A stretch of 64,000 bases of DNA, taken from Rhyacichthys aspro (lineage: Eukaryota; Chordata; Actinopteri; Gobiiformes; Rhyacichthyidae). Below the pieces are notes generated by a model. The model ran no database searches. It was not told the DNA's origin and saw nothing but the letters and a program-made list of their open reading frames with translations. The stretch is taken from NCBI GenBank assembly GCA_036850595.1, contig CM072154.1, positions 12,903,330 through 12,967,329 on the forward strand, written 5' to 3'. The position numbers and the translations under genes are program-made. This document shows positions 27,701 to 40,935 of the stretch, one piece after another (the stretch's first letter is position 1; each line of letters begins with the position of its first letter).

Positions 27701-30700
27701 ACACTCAACCAATCTTTTTTAAAAACAGAAGTTGTTTATTAGTTTTTGGCAGAAGTAAATGGCTTCATTGTCAACACTAAAATAAAAATGTCTTTTGGAG
27801 AAGTACAACAGGCACGTTGTCAAACCCAAGATAGAAAAAAGTTCTTTTTGTTTTGTTGGGTGTGAAAAGTCTTATGCTCCCCTTTGTATTATTTCACTTC
27901 CAACTGTTCTGATATAGCCTCAATAGTTTACAGGCCTGTGTTAATTGACTCTCTATCTTGCAGTGGCTTTCTTTATGCTACCACTGTGTTCTTTTAACTT
28001 ATTTTACAGTAGTTTCTACTGTACTATATATGTTTGTAGTCTCATCAGCGAGTCCAATTATAATGTATATCCCGTACAAATGAGACAAACTGGAGATACT
28101 TCAAGTCTCTCGCGGGCTAAAGAATACATCAAACTCACATCCCCTGACTCTGTTTACCTCTGTTTCAACAGCAAAAGGTCAGCAGTTGATGGTGTTGGTG
28201 CACTGTGTGACCGCATAATAAAGTAGAAGGAAGATATGAACTTGCTCCAAATAAGTAATCTTTTAGCTGACAGGATTATAATCTGTATTTCACATTTTAC
28301 CATTTTTCACATAAAATTTTTCCAGCTGAAGGAAAACAGTAACAAGCATCATTTTTAAGGGCCTAATAAAGATGGAGGTATTTAAAAAGGCAGTTCGGTA
28401 TTCATGCTCTACATTTATTCATGTTCTGCTGTAAATGAAGGTGGGAGTTTCGTGTCAAAATGGCAAGAAGGTCTTTGCCACTAATGAGACAGTGGCACAG
28501 AAAGTTTTATCTGCACATGTAACGGTGAATACATAATAAGAGCATAACTGAGCAAATGGAATCCGAAACTCTTTTAGTGAAACTTTTCTCACAGTCTGTC
28601 GTGAATTTTCTGTTCTGGTGTATGTTGCCTGTGCTTGCTAAAGGGGAAGATAGTATGTATGCATAATGATCAATTGCATAGTGGCCACATAATATTCAGT
28701 TTGCATGTTCTTTGTACTTCCAGACATGCCTACAAGCTGCAATGTTTATTTGCTGTCCAGTTGCTTCATAAAGTGTACGTACACAAAAATATCTAGCCTC
28801 TGTCAAGAACTGAAGGCACATACACTATTCTAACTGTGGCTGCCTAAGACTTAGACTTAACTTTCTTGCTCCACAAGGGAAATAGCTTGGTCACAGGAGG
28901 TTCACTTGCAACATCCATGAACACAAACAATAAAATAAGTTTGAAAAATATAAGGCAATAAGCCAATATTTGTTATTTACAAATGTAAAAGAATATGGAA
29001 ACCTAATGGAATATATGTTACACACATAAAAGTGATTTAATGATAAGGTGCATCTAACAAGAGATAGCGTGAGTGGATTAGGAAACTTAAAACACTCAAT
29101 GAGATCAATGAAAAAACTCTAAAAGAAGGAGCTGACATTTTTTGAAACCTATTGAAAATGAAAGATTTAAGTTGTCCTTTTTTCATTCCAGTTTTTCTTG
29201 TGACCCTACATCCTGCTGTTACAATTACCTCATCAGTTCAATCTAGTAAAGTCAATTAAGCCACACTCTTTTGGCTCTAAGTAATCTTTTAGAGCCACTT
29301 AACGACAGCCCTATGAATGCATCAGCTTTTTAAATGGCCATTAAATGCCCTGTCTGCTTTTTTTGAGCGCTCTGCTTGATTAGTAAAAGTGAGTGTCACA
29401 GCATGAGGTCAGGAGGTCAAACCAAATATTAAAATCAAGTTGAGATGTTCATACTTCGAAAGCCACCGCATCCTTTGATATGAAAATAGAAAGAGCATTA
29501 GGCTTTCGTTCTCCCGTGCTAAACCAAAGGGGTTTGACAAAGTCGACTCAACCGAGTGGACAGAGCAGTGGACCGTGTGGCCATAGGCTAATTGATGGAC
29601 ACTTGGCTTGCGGCGTGCGCTTGGCGATTTGTAGAATCCATAAAAAGAGATGTTGAGGTAATTATGTTTGTCATGATATAGTGGAAGCGGGGATGGGCGA
29701 GCTAATCAGAATGGCTGACAGCTGTAGCATGCAGATGCTATCAGACCTCTTGTCCACAGCTATAAAATGAAAGCAGGTCATTTTAACAGGTAACAGCTGT
29801 TCATAGCTAATTTGTTCAATTATGCGCAGAGGATGCTGGCGGAGGTTGTTTCTCAGCCCTGGGGGACCTCGTCTCTCATCTCCCTCTGTTTCCAAGAGTA
29901 TCTGAATAATGAAAATCCATATCCATTATAGAAAAGTATGGTTACACTACAGAAAACGCCTCAGGAAGACAAAGACTGCAGTGACACAATGTTTTACTGG
30001 CAAATTACTTTCACACAAGACAAATAGATTGTTAATTACCAACATAATTATTTTGACTGATGGTTTGGAGTATTTCGTCGTTTAACAGATGACTATATCA
30101 GTCTCATATGTCCAACACTAAACTGACATGTTTACCAGACCACTGCTGCTGCCCAAGACGACTAATGTTGTCCAATAAACAAGAAAAATGCAGCGAAGGG
30201 GGAAGGTGATCAGTCAGAATCGCTAATGTTATTGTTAGGATTGATTTAGTGCCATGAAATTTCCTTTGCCGCACAAGCCTACTCTGACCTTTTAGAGAAA
30301 ATTTGATTTGAGAATCAGCCTCCTGCCCCACTGCCAAGCCACTGCACAATTGTCAGTTCAGCAATTATAAGCCAGTAAAGCCACTGCAACCAGTCAATCA
30401 TCAGTGGAAACACCCATAGAGTGGTAAGTGAAAGATTTCTCATGTGATGGCTGTAGTTGCAAGCAAAATATAAATGTTATGGAGAAAAGTATAGTTTTGT
30501 TTTGTTTTTTTGATCTGGGCATAATAAATTAACTTGATTCACCCTTTGTGGTCAAAATGTTAAAGACTAGGTCATGCTTATGTTTACGCAAGAACCACAC
30601 CTATTTAACGTAAGGTAACATTGTGTATTCATCTATTTGTGTAAAACAGATGAAGACAACAAAGTGGGAAATGAGGCTGAACCATGAATTCAAGCAGGAA

Positions 30701-33700
30701 GACTGCTCTCTGCTCATTTCCCACTGTCCTCATTCAACAAAACCCTCAGTCTTTATCACAGTCTTGCATGTTAATCTCTCAGCCAATCACTGCTGAGCTG
30801 TCAGATTTTAATTATGGCCGTCCCACCACGGTCATTTCCACTGAGCGGCACAGGTCAGGTAAGAGCAGCACAGTTTTAGTCTGGTTAACCCTTTAAGAGG
30901 CTTGTGTTTCCACAGGGATGTGTTCTGAAGAGTGGGGCCTGTTACATAAACAGTGCCCTGAAACAAGTGCAAAAAAAAGTTGTGTTTCTATTTGAGATAT
31001 ACGTGCATCATATTTGAACCAGACTTTCAAAACTTGGATGCGTTGTCAATAAGTAATATAAACAGAGTAAATCCTCAAGTGTAGCAGAGCGAGACGCTGG
31101 AGGTACAGCCTGTGCTGCTGCTGTAAACAAGCTTCTGAACATTGAATTCAGTTTCCTACATTTTAGGGACTCACTATTATTTGCATTTCCCTAAACACCA
31201 AACCTTTTTTGTGCTAGTTTTATGTGCATAGTTCATTGTCATGTCTCTTAATTTGAGTGTCTTAGCTTTGTTTTTAACGAAAACAACCAGACCTTTTTAC
31301 TTTTCTGAATCACTTCCTTTGTCTTACTCTAACTCTACTTCAACCTCCACAGAAGTACGCTATAACTCAGCATGTCTTCCCAAAATATTTAATTAAAAGT
31401 ACTTACAGCCGGGCCTGCTCAGGGTACTACTTGATTACTATGTTATGTTGACACAAAATCTTCACATCGACACCAGGATATATATATAAAGGATATAAGG
31501 ATTTATAATCGTGTTATAATATAATCTTAGTGTACATTTTGTACATTTGAGCCCTCTAGACATTCAGACTCCACTACAAAATGGAATGTAAGTCATAGAG
31601 TCATCCATCCAGCAAAAAGTCAGAGACTGGGCTGTTTTGTCATTACAACTCAAGCTTCAAACGTATTTTGGAATAAGTTTAGTTGCTGATTTCACTTCAA
31701 CTTTACTTGATTTGTTTCTTTGTTTTCCAAGACTGCTGAGCAACTACGAAAAAAAAGTCCTCTTCTCAGAGGCATACTGTGCTCTCCTGCTCTTTCCTGA
31801 ACACACACAGTGCACCATCAGGTGAAAAGTAGCTAACAGCGCCTCTATTTAAAAAGCGTGAATGTTTCTCATTATAATCCTAAACCAAACCTTTCAGATC
31901 TGACAGATACCACATATCAAGATGGGGCTCCAGTTGTTTCACCCTTTTCTGAATTTTTAACTCTGATAACTCTGAAAAAAACTGATAAAAGATAATAGAT
32001 CATTTTGGCATTTATCTGTCCATCTGTCATAGTGCTGGAAATTTACTCTGGCTTTTTATTGTCAGGCTTTTTTCTTTTGACTGGATTGCAGATTTGTTTT
32101 TGCAGTGCATGTAAAAGATTGACATTGTTTTCTTGAAAGTATCTTGAATAGTTGAAAGCTTTTCAACAGCAATTACATTTTATTCCTCACTTTGAAAAGA
32201 AATATGTGAAGACATAACATCAGACCCTTGTAAAGTGATTATTAAACAAAACACATGCACAGTGTAAATCTCCTGCTGGTAAGGTCCTAAACCTGTTAAG
32301 GCCAAACTAAACCAATTAAAACCTGCATGATGACTCCTTTTTACAATGCCAGACACTCTTTGATTAAGAGTTATACTTCCCAAAGACGGTTCTTTTTTCT
32401 TTTTCTTTTTTTCTTGTCCGTGTGGATATTCAGGCTCACACAGTGTGATCGCCCTCAGTGATGGGAGCAGAGGTCACACTGGAGAGAGGCTGACAGCTGT
32501 AGGGCCAGGACCAAGACACCTCCTTCAACCCCCAACACAGACATGTCTAAAACAACAACAACAACATCAGTGGTGTTGGACATTTTGAGTAAACACCACA
32601 CCAGGTTTTGTCTTGTCCAGATGTTTAACCTGATGTTTGCAATCTTTCTTTTTCTTTTTTAAAAAAAATAATTTCTACACTTAAAAATAATAAAGAAATA
32701 TGACTTCTCTGTCTTTCTAATTACATATTCTCAACAGAGGAATAACAGATTTATAATAACAGCGTTGTAAGTTGTAAACCAGGACTTCAGTTTATTTAGT
32801 CAGAGTGCATCTCCTGCTCCTCAGGCTTTTGTCAAGTCAACTGTATTGGCTCATCTTTGCCGCTGTCACTCAAAAACATTATCCTGTGAGCAGCCAGCAG
32901 CTTCTCATTATGCAAAATCAAACAAGACAGTGGAATTGAGTTTGGTGTCCCAGTGTAATGTAAGCAAATATAGCCTGACAACTCATACTGCTGAAGATTT
33001 AGACGCCCGCCCATCCCTTGATTTTAAACAATGGTCTGGAAAGATACAACAATGAGATACCAGGTCTGCAGAGGAAGTGGAAAAAATGTATTTGTAAGGC
33101 AACAATTCAGGCATGCTTTGGGTTGATCCTTCATAAATGCCTCTATCTATGAGAGTTTGTGTGTTTTCAGTCATTTGCAAAACTTGTGGTGCCTAAAAAT
33201 CATGAATTTTGTAGTCGACTCATAGAATAGTTAAACTTGTTTCAAAAAGGAAATTTAAACATGCTGTAATAAAAATGCTTAAATTGTCCCTGGTAAACCA
33301 TGACTGTCAGACAAGAATTAAGGTAAGGCAACAGTGCTCCCTGGTGGACTCAATCTGTTCTGCAACTCAAGCAGCTCCAATCTTTCTCCACTGCTAGTTT
33401 AATAGTTTGAAGAGACATGTCTTTTAACAGGTTTAATATCTCTACTGCAAAACTTTGGGGATTTGGTATCAGTAAAGTTAATGTCAGAAAAGCTAGTGTG
33501 ACTTTAAAGTAATGAAGCATGAGAGCATAACGTCCTCTGCACATTCCTCTCAGCCACTCCATGATAAATGACTCACACACTGTGAATGACAGTGATGTCT
33601 TTATAGCAGCTCACAAAGCACTGCCACAGACACATTCTTAGAGCAGTGCTATTCACTATTAGCCCCCTACTGTTTGATTTAGAAAGATTTTTAGAGAATC

Positions 33701-34400
33701 CCTAACAGGTGAAGATAAATATATCTAAAGCCACAGGCATTGTTCATAACAGACATCTGATTTGTGCTGAAATATCGGCTTTAAATGAATTTTTGGTAGG
33801 AGTTAATTTAGTAGACAGTGCAGGTGTTACGAGTTATCCATTTTACAAAAAGTCAGAGAATTTTGTTGATTTTTATAAAGAGCATATTTTAAGCTCACAG
33901 ATTAGAAACAAAACATTCACCTTATATGCAGCACTTTGTATTTACATGAATGTACTAACTATGCTCAAAAGCTTCTATCCCATAAGGTTTACCCTTATCA
34001 TTATATAAAATCAGTTCCAAACAATATTCTTTGAATACATTATTCAAAAAATAAAAAACAAACAAACAAAAAAACCCAACACATTTCCAATCTTTTAGTT
34101 GGTCATTTTAATTTGCATTAGCAAACATTTTCAAACAGCATTTTTAAACTTGAATTCAATTATTTACACATAAACAGCTATGCTATATGCTTAGCTGTGC
34201 TAAATTTCCACAACATAATAATGAAACAATAATTTATATCACGTCATAAGTATGAAAAAATGTGACCTGATAAATATACAAACCAGGTGTCTACATAGTA
34301 ATAATAAAAATAATATTGTCAATAAGGAGTCTATAAAATGAAATAAAACCCAAATTACCATGTACAGTAAAAAACATGGTATAAAGAGGGAATATCTAAA
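21721..34400. other. intergenic interval with no supported gene
   Basis: This runs between the presumed cdh4 3' end and the presumed taf4a 3' end. Open frames here are short, lack splice-site support and show no domain I recognise. It contains a small CA run near 25027, scattered A/T homopolymers, and a 27 bp stretch at 31407-31433 related to taf4a exon 14. Some stretches of more even base composition, such as 29260-29420 and 29500-29880, resemble vertebrate conserved non-coding DNA, but that is impression only. Confidence 0.6.
31407..31433 (-). pseudogene. relic of taf4a exon 14
   Basis: On the - strand this reads CAAG-T-AGT-ACCCTGAGC continuing to GGCT. It matches taf4a exon 14 (35847-35903), with 19 identical bases at 31407-31425 against 35866-35884 and an eight-base extension carrying one substitution and one inserted T. 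The insertion breaks the frame, and TAA follows the conserved PEQARL codons. The relic is on the same strand as taf4a, about 4.5 kb downstream of the parent exon. Nothing else of taf4a is visible beside it, so it is a fragment; chance similarity is not excluded. Confidence 0.4.
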
Positions 34401-34406
34401 TTTATT
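34401..34406 (-). terminator. candidate polyadenylation signal of taf4a
   Basis: TTTATT on the + strand, hence AATAAA on the - strand, about 990 bp beyond the taf4a stop codon. It would define a 1 kb 3' UTR. The surrounding DNA is very AT-rich, so the match carries modest weight. Confidence 0.35.
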
Positions 34407-35393
34407 TAATAGAAATCTGTCAAATTGTCGCTCTGGATCTGGATTTTATAGTCATGTTTAACCTACATAACTGTTTTTAAATCAGAAATACAAAAATAAC
34501 TTTTTAACATTTCCAACTTGTTAACTCATGTTATTAAAAATGATGCATCTCTATAAAAGGCTGCTTCAAATATCTTTCTTTTTTGATGATGTTCACTGTG
34601 AATTCATTTTTCTGAATTTCATACATTTAACCTTTATAATTATTTAGGACATTGGTGAAGGAGTTCCGATTTTAAAAATATCTTCAAGGTTTAAATTAAA
34701 GCCAAACAGGTAGGAATCTTGTAAGAACCGTGACTGCGAAGAGTTACTAAGATTATTAAATAATGCAAACAAGATATAAATGACCAGGGTTTCTAATCAA
34801 AGGGCACGTTATGAAAGTGAAGTAAAGGTAGAAGATAGAGAACATTCTCATTCATTTGGCTTCATTTAGTGAGAAGGCAACTGGGCAAATGTCAGGACTG
34901 TAAAGATACAGATATTAAAACAGCTAAAATATTATATACAAGTTATACGTTGCTAACATTTAACTAGACATGACTGACAAAGTGCTGATAGAGAAACCTT
35001 GCACTGAAATTTAAAAGTACAAAAAGAACAAATAGCTTTACTAAATTCGTTTGTACAAGACTGATGTTGGTGTGGTTTCATGAGGAAGGATTTTAGACAT
35101 GAAGCGCTAACATCAGTTCATGAAAGTGCAGCGTGGGCAGTGCATGATTGCAACTTGTCTCTGAAGCAAACTGAGCTGAGAGCCACACTGAAATTGGCAC
35201 TGCATTTGAAATATTTGCTCCAACTCCTGATAAAAGGTAATGTTTAAAAGCTGATGCTTCTTTGTTGTTTGAATAATTCCTTTCCCACAGAGAGGTCTCA
35301 CCTTTCAGCACTAAGTGATCAAACAGAGTACTGGCAGGATGGGACTGAGCTCTGCTTCCTTATTGCTACTGAGCATGGCAAGTCATTTTACCG

Positions 35394-38300
35394 CTATTTG
35401 AGAAAGCCTTTATAGAGCAACTGAGAGTGACCAGTCTCCTTTTCATTCTCCAGACAGAAGAGCAGTTCCCTAAGGTTGACTCTGGTGATGCGTTGTCGCA
35501 TAAACTGCCTGGAGCCTGCAACACTGGACCCTCCAGGCTGAGCAGGACGGGACCCTACACTCTGGAGAGTAAAATAGAACAAACAAAGAAAGAGTTTCAA
35601 ATCATTGTGTCAGTCTTACTGAGGCAAACCTCTAGCAACATCTTTGTTACCTCTGCACTGACACCTTTAATAGGAGAGTCCATTCTACGTTTCCTTGGAC
35701 CAATAGCTGCAAGTGCAGTTAGATTGGCTTCTCGTTGCTGGATCTGTGCCAATTCCTGTTGCTGCATCTGGAGTGCAAACAGAAACACAGTTTTACTTAA
35801 AAATGCTTCCACAAACAAATCATATTCACTTACAGTGTATACTCACCTCTTTAGCCTTCTGTTTGAGCCGGGCCTGCTCAGGGTCTTCTTGCCTTGACCG
35901 AGACTGCAGTATAGTAAAGACATTTCAATATTTTATGATGGACATGTTCAATTCATTAAAACAAGCTTTTTATTCATTCATTGACTCATTCAGTCCTTAT
36001 AGTGCATATCAGCAGCAGAGGAAATGTGGACTAATGATTATGACCCAGTAAAACTTGCTGAAGACATACCTTAGCAGCCTTCAAGAGGATCTCTCTCTCC
36101 TGTTCCTCCTTTCTTTGCTTCTCCATCTGATCAAGCTGCTCAAAGAATTTTAGCTGGGCTCTCACATCACTGATCTGCTCATGCCGCTTGTCCTCCTGAA
36201 AAAATCAAAGAAGTTGCTTAAAAGCTGCTAATATTACATTGTGTGGACATGGGGTTATATACCTTAAAGGTTATGTTTTTCTGTTGTGCCACTTGGGATG
36301 CCTTTCCTAAAAGGTTTTGTAGCCGTTGCTGTGTGGCATGGGAAATGTAGTTGATTACATCTGTCCCTAAATCACTGACACCAAACCTTCTTCCTGTAAG
36401 CGCACGACAAAAGTAAAAGTAGATTTTAATAACATGAGACATTGTTAACCTTTCTGTGCACTTGAAAGTGTCTCACCGATCTCAAGAGCTCTGCGGGTGA
36501 GTGTCGCGGTAGAGAGGAAAGTCTCATCCTTACATGAGCGAGTAACCACGCCAACAAGCCCAGAGGTGGTTGCTAGGATACGAGCATTTTCCTCTGACAA
36601 ATTGACACCTGCCATTGAGGCCACATCATTGATATCATCATCAACATCATCCCTGGACAAAACATAAAGTAAGTTTCCTAAAAGAAAATACAGTTTGACT
36701 AAAAACAAATTCTATTTATTTACTGTACCTAGTTGTATGTGTATGTGGTTTATCCAACGCAATGTGGTCCAGAACTTTGAACTACTGAACAAAATGGATC
36801 TCTTTGTCTTTTGGTACAAGCTTAAACCAACACACTATTACAGAGTTATCCTTTTGCATAAGAGTTATCTTAAAGGAAGTAGAGAAAAATATGGGGATGA
36901 TCATTTGATTTGGTACTTAAAATTTGGGTCGATATATGCCTTAAACTCACGGTACACTGTTGAAGAAATGTAAAGTCAGCTGTAAAATTCAAGTAGAACA
37001 GAAGTACTTCATGACTCAGTGTAATGAATTTGTTAACGTTCAGCACACTGTTTTGTATTTTCAATTGCATTACATCGTGTGTGGACAATTTGAAAGATAT
37101 AGCGCACTATCATAAAGCGTCTGTAAACTGAGTTGAATATGTCTCAGACCTTAATGTTCCTCCTGCTGCTTTGTTTTTTTGAGTAGCAGTAACAGCCACT
37201 TGACTGATCACTTGGACTCCTTTAGCCACTGGGGCCAACACGTGCCTCACTGCAGGGACTAATAACACACACACAAAACAAACAAAAATTGACTGTTATG
37301 GATAAAGTTACTAATTTGAAATTTACATTTAACAAAAAAGCTATGACACCAGTGCAGACAGTTTCCACAAGGTATCAAAATTACCAAAGAGAAAACAGTA
37401 ATAGTTGCACACACCTGTCTGTAAATGTTTGACCACATGTCTCTGTCCAACCACAATGCGACTATGAGGTTGTCCTCTGAGTGTTACAATAGGAGATTGA
37501 GCCACTTGTGGCCTCACCAGCGTCCCATGTTGCTGGGGTTTTGTCTGTTTTTATTAAAAGATGTAATATTGAGAGACTGAGATAACTGGATACATTGAAA
37601 GGTTAAAATGTATGCTTTATTACCAGTACAGGTTTACTGAAAGGAGTCTGGGAGAGGCTGATAACTGTAGTTTTGGTTGCAGCAGTGCTGGTCACGGCAA
37701 CTGTGGCCAGTGGAGGTCGTAGGACAACAGCAGTGAGGGCTGTGGATGAGGAAGCAGTAGGTTCAGTGTTGGGCTGAGGAAGTAAACTCTGCTGAATGAA
37801 GGCCTCTGAGTCTGTGGTCATCTGTCGCAGCGTTGGGAGGCTTCTCTGAGGACACATGACACTCTTGTATTAGAAAACAGTGAAACTATTTTATTGCAGT
37901 TAAATAAATAAATGTATGTACAGGTATGTGAAATAGTTACAATTTTCTTTTTGCATTCTAGTAGTAGTCAAATGATAAGGATGGTAATGGTGCATGTCCT
38001 TCACATGTTTTTTTGAATAGCTTGCAGTTAAAATAAGGAGGAGAAGCACAATCTGTAAATGGACATGTATGCTTACCTTAAGGAAAGGCACAAGGTACGG
38101 CTGTGGTGAAGAGTTGAGCTCCTTGTATAATTTACTTGTGAAATCCTCAGCCTCTATCTTTGACTCCTGTTGTGCAAAAAAAAACAAAAAACAGAGACAA
38201 TAAAGTTTTCTATAGTCATTAGAAAAAGGAGACTGCATGGAGAGTTGGAAGGAGCATTACCAAGAGGTTCTTCACCAGCTCTTTGACATTAGCTGTAGTT

Positions 38301-40935
38301 TCAGATGTCTGTTTTCCACTGGATGCCAGTTTTATCAGTGTCGAAAGAAAATTTTTACACTTTTTCACGTTCTCAAGTGTTTCCTGAAAACACAAACTTT
38401 TATCTACATAGGCATAGTCGATTCAAAACAAACAAACCAGTCACATATGAATATTTTGAATCAGTAACAAATGTTAATATAGGCAACACAAAAGCATTTA
38501 AGGCTAGTACTTGTGTCTTACAGGCGTGACAGCTATTGGAGTGTTAGGGGTCCCAGTGGCCCCACTGCATCCTACTCTCTGAGTTACAGCTGTGGCTGCA
38601 GGTCCGGGCTGCAGTACAGCAGGCTGTCCTGCAGAGGCGGTCCCCCCCAGCATGATGGTATTCTAAAAGTCAGAGAATATGAAAAAGCTCAGAGGACTGA
38701 CTTGTCTATAACACCTTTGTATTATACATGCAGCAATGTGCACATAATATGCATATTAGCATTAGCAGTAAAACAAAAACCCATTTTATCTTAACATTTC
38801 ATAATAGTGTGGTATATTTGCTATTTTGTGCTTGCCTAAACGCATCTCAAAAGCTGAGTAACACAGATAAAGTAACTGGGTTACCTGCAATAAAGAAGGC
38901 TTTTCTAGTGTGGTAGTAGCTGCCATAGTGGTTGACCCTTGTTTAACAGTGGTGGGGTTAACTTGGTGTGTCAACAGTGAGGTGCCTGAAGCCTATACAA
39001 GCATGAGAGAAGCAACGGTAAAACATTAACAATATATAAATATTATTGAATATATTTTCATCAAGCAATGATTTGTTTAGGTGACTAAATTAAAAGTTAA
39101 TTGAGTGAAGTCTACACAGTTTGAATAGTTTCTTAGTTTGGTCAAGTACAGTGACTGCTGTAGTTACACACCTGTCTGTGACCTCATATTTGTTTTAACT
39201 CAGTTATAACATTAGAAACCTCAAAGTAAGTTAAGTTTTTTTTTTTTTTATATCTTCACTGCATTTAACCCATTAGTCGTATATCAATACTCTGTACACT
39301 TTAAAGCCTACCAGAAGAGTGCAAATCTAGGAGACGTATGCTTAAAGAGTTGGTACCTGTAGCTGGACAAGTGGAGTGCTGGAGGGAGTCACAGGTTGCA
39401 ATGTCTTGGCACTTTGAGTTTGTGACTGAGCCTGTATCTGAGCCAAGGTTTGCTGATGAATCATGAGCAACTGTCCACTCTCACTTCGAACCAGGACCAT
39501 GCCTGCTGGATGACAGAACAATAGGTCTGTGCAAAACTAAACACTTTTTCTGTGCGTTTCTTTCAGCGTACAATCAGTGCTCTAGGATCCATGTTATTTG
39601 GATTTTTGTCCAAAACAAAAAACTGTCCTAAAAGAATCAGAAGAGAGGTTTATATGTATGAGTCAGTCTTTTGGTTTTGGAAAGTGAGTCCTACACAAAC
39701 TTCTAATTTGTAAATATATACATGAAATTCTGTTAAAAAATATAACATGACCTACAAGCTTGTGCATTATTGCCTTAGACACATGCAACTGCCAAAAAAA
39801 ACATGCTTTATGGCTACAACACAAGAAAATGATGACTGGAATACCATGGTTACCTGCGGGGAGCTGGATGTTTTGGATATTTGGAGCGCTTTGCTGTGGC
39901 TGGGCAAGTCTAGGTGCTAACACCTGTGGAGCAATAGCTCGTATTCCACAAGCAGTAGGTGCAGCTATTGTAGACGGTCCAGTATGGCTAACTGTGGTCG
40001 CTGTTGGGGCAGAAACAATACCTGAAGCTACGATCTGTGTCCCTGAGTCAGATTTGTGCACGGCGGCACCAGAGATGCCGGTGGTAGTGGCAGCTGGTAA
40101 CACTGTGCTTGAGGTGCCTCCACTTTGTGAAGTGCAGGAAGTTTGCATAAGATGTCCTGGGAATGTGACAGTGGGAACAACGCTTAAACATGACTGGCTA
40201 CTCGTGGCTGCATTTTGCGCACTTGTTGAAGAAGTTAGTACAGAGCCAGAGCCAGCCAGGTTGTTCACAACCGTGACCAAAGGTTGTGAGTGTTTGCCGC
40301 TGCTTTCAACAGATGCGCCTCCAAATTGATGGCATTTCACCACCACTGTATTTCCATTCAGAGTTTGCACATTGGTCGTAACATGTTTGTCTGTAGTATG
40401 TGGTGTGTCCGAAACTACCGTAATATCTCTGTTCTCTGTCTCCGATTTAGATTCACTCTGAGCGGCTGTAAGGCTCTGTCCCGCTGTTGAAGTATTAGCA
40501 TCCATGCTGTATCCGTTGAAGTTTATACTGTTTTGGCAACGCTGTGGAATCCAGCCCCTAAAGGAGCAATAAAAGGGTGTCGGAAACACAGTCTCCAGAA
40601 AAAATGGAATCCAAATGACGATTCGAAATGAGCAAAGTTTCCACAACAACCTAATCCTATGTTAGCCTATGTACTCTAACTGTGACCAACTATCTACCGG
40701 CTTGAGTAAGCTCTTGTTTACTAAGTCCAATTGTGCTGCCCTGGACATTAATATTACTAGATACAGCTGAACTGACAAAGTGACTTGCTGCTGAACAGAC
40801 TTGCATCCTGACCGGTGTATTGGTGTGATGTGCTCCTTTAAGTTCAGTCTTCAGAGACCCAGCTATGTCAGTAACTACTTTTTTGCCCACTTCTGTGCTG
40901 AATATTTCGTCCGTGAAAACGAAGCCCACCGCCAT
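35394..40935 (-). CDS. taf4a: TFIID subunit 4 (TAF4), complete gene
   Basis: Nuclear scaffold subunit of TFIID that pairs with TAF12 and contacts activators. Coding exons, 5' to 3': 40935-40698, 40557-39854, 39502-39357, 38992-38885, 38662-38522, 38383-38261, 38166-38077, 37845-37624, 37544-37415, 37258-37150, 36652-36477, 36393-36263, 36195-36070, 35903-35847, 35767-35651, 35561-35394. About 930 residues. Visible parts: N-terminal DEIFSTEVGKKVVTDIAGSL; a Ser/Thr/Gln-rich activation region; the TAFH domain (ENVKKCKNFLSTLIKLASSG, then KIEAEDFTSKLYKELNSSPQ); the histone-fold region (DDDINDVASMAGVNLSEENA, SCKDETFL); the charged segment; and the conserved end ITRVNLRELLFCLENEKE. The ATG at 40935 sits in AAGATGGCGG and is the first that fits the family. 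Exons 2-16 join in phase, but exon 1 and exon 2 as drawn do not, so the exon 2 start may be 40483 or 40465. Position next to cdh4 favours TAF4 over TAF4B. Confidence 0.93.

Noticed and set aside
39760..40329. 189-codon + strand open frame
   Set aside because: Antisense to taf4a exon 2; low-complexity Thr/Ser/Gln coding sequence leaves long open frames on the opposite strand.
35394..40935. TAF4B as the identity of the TAF4-type gene
   Set aside because: The N-terminus resembles TAF4, and the flanking cdh4, lsm14b, ss18l1 and mtg2 are the neighbours of TAF4.
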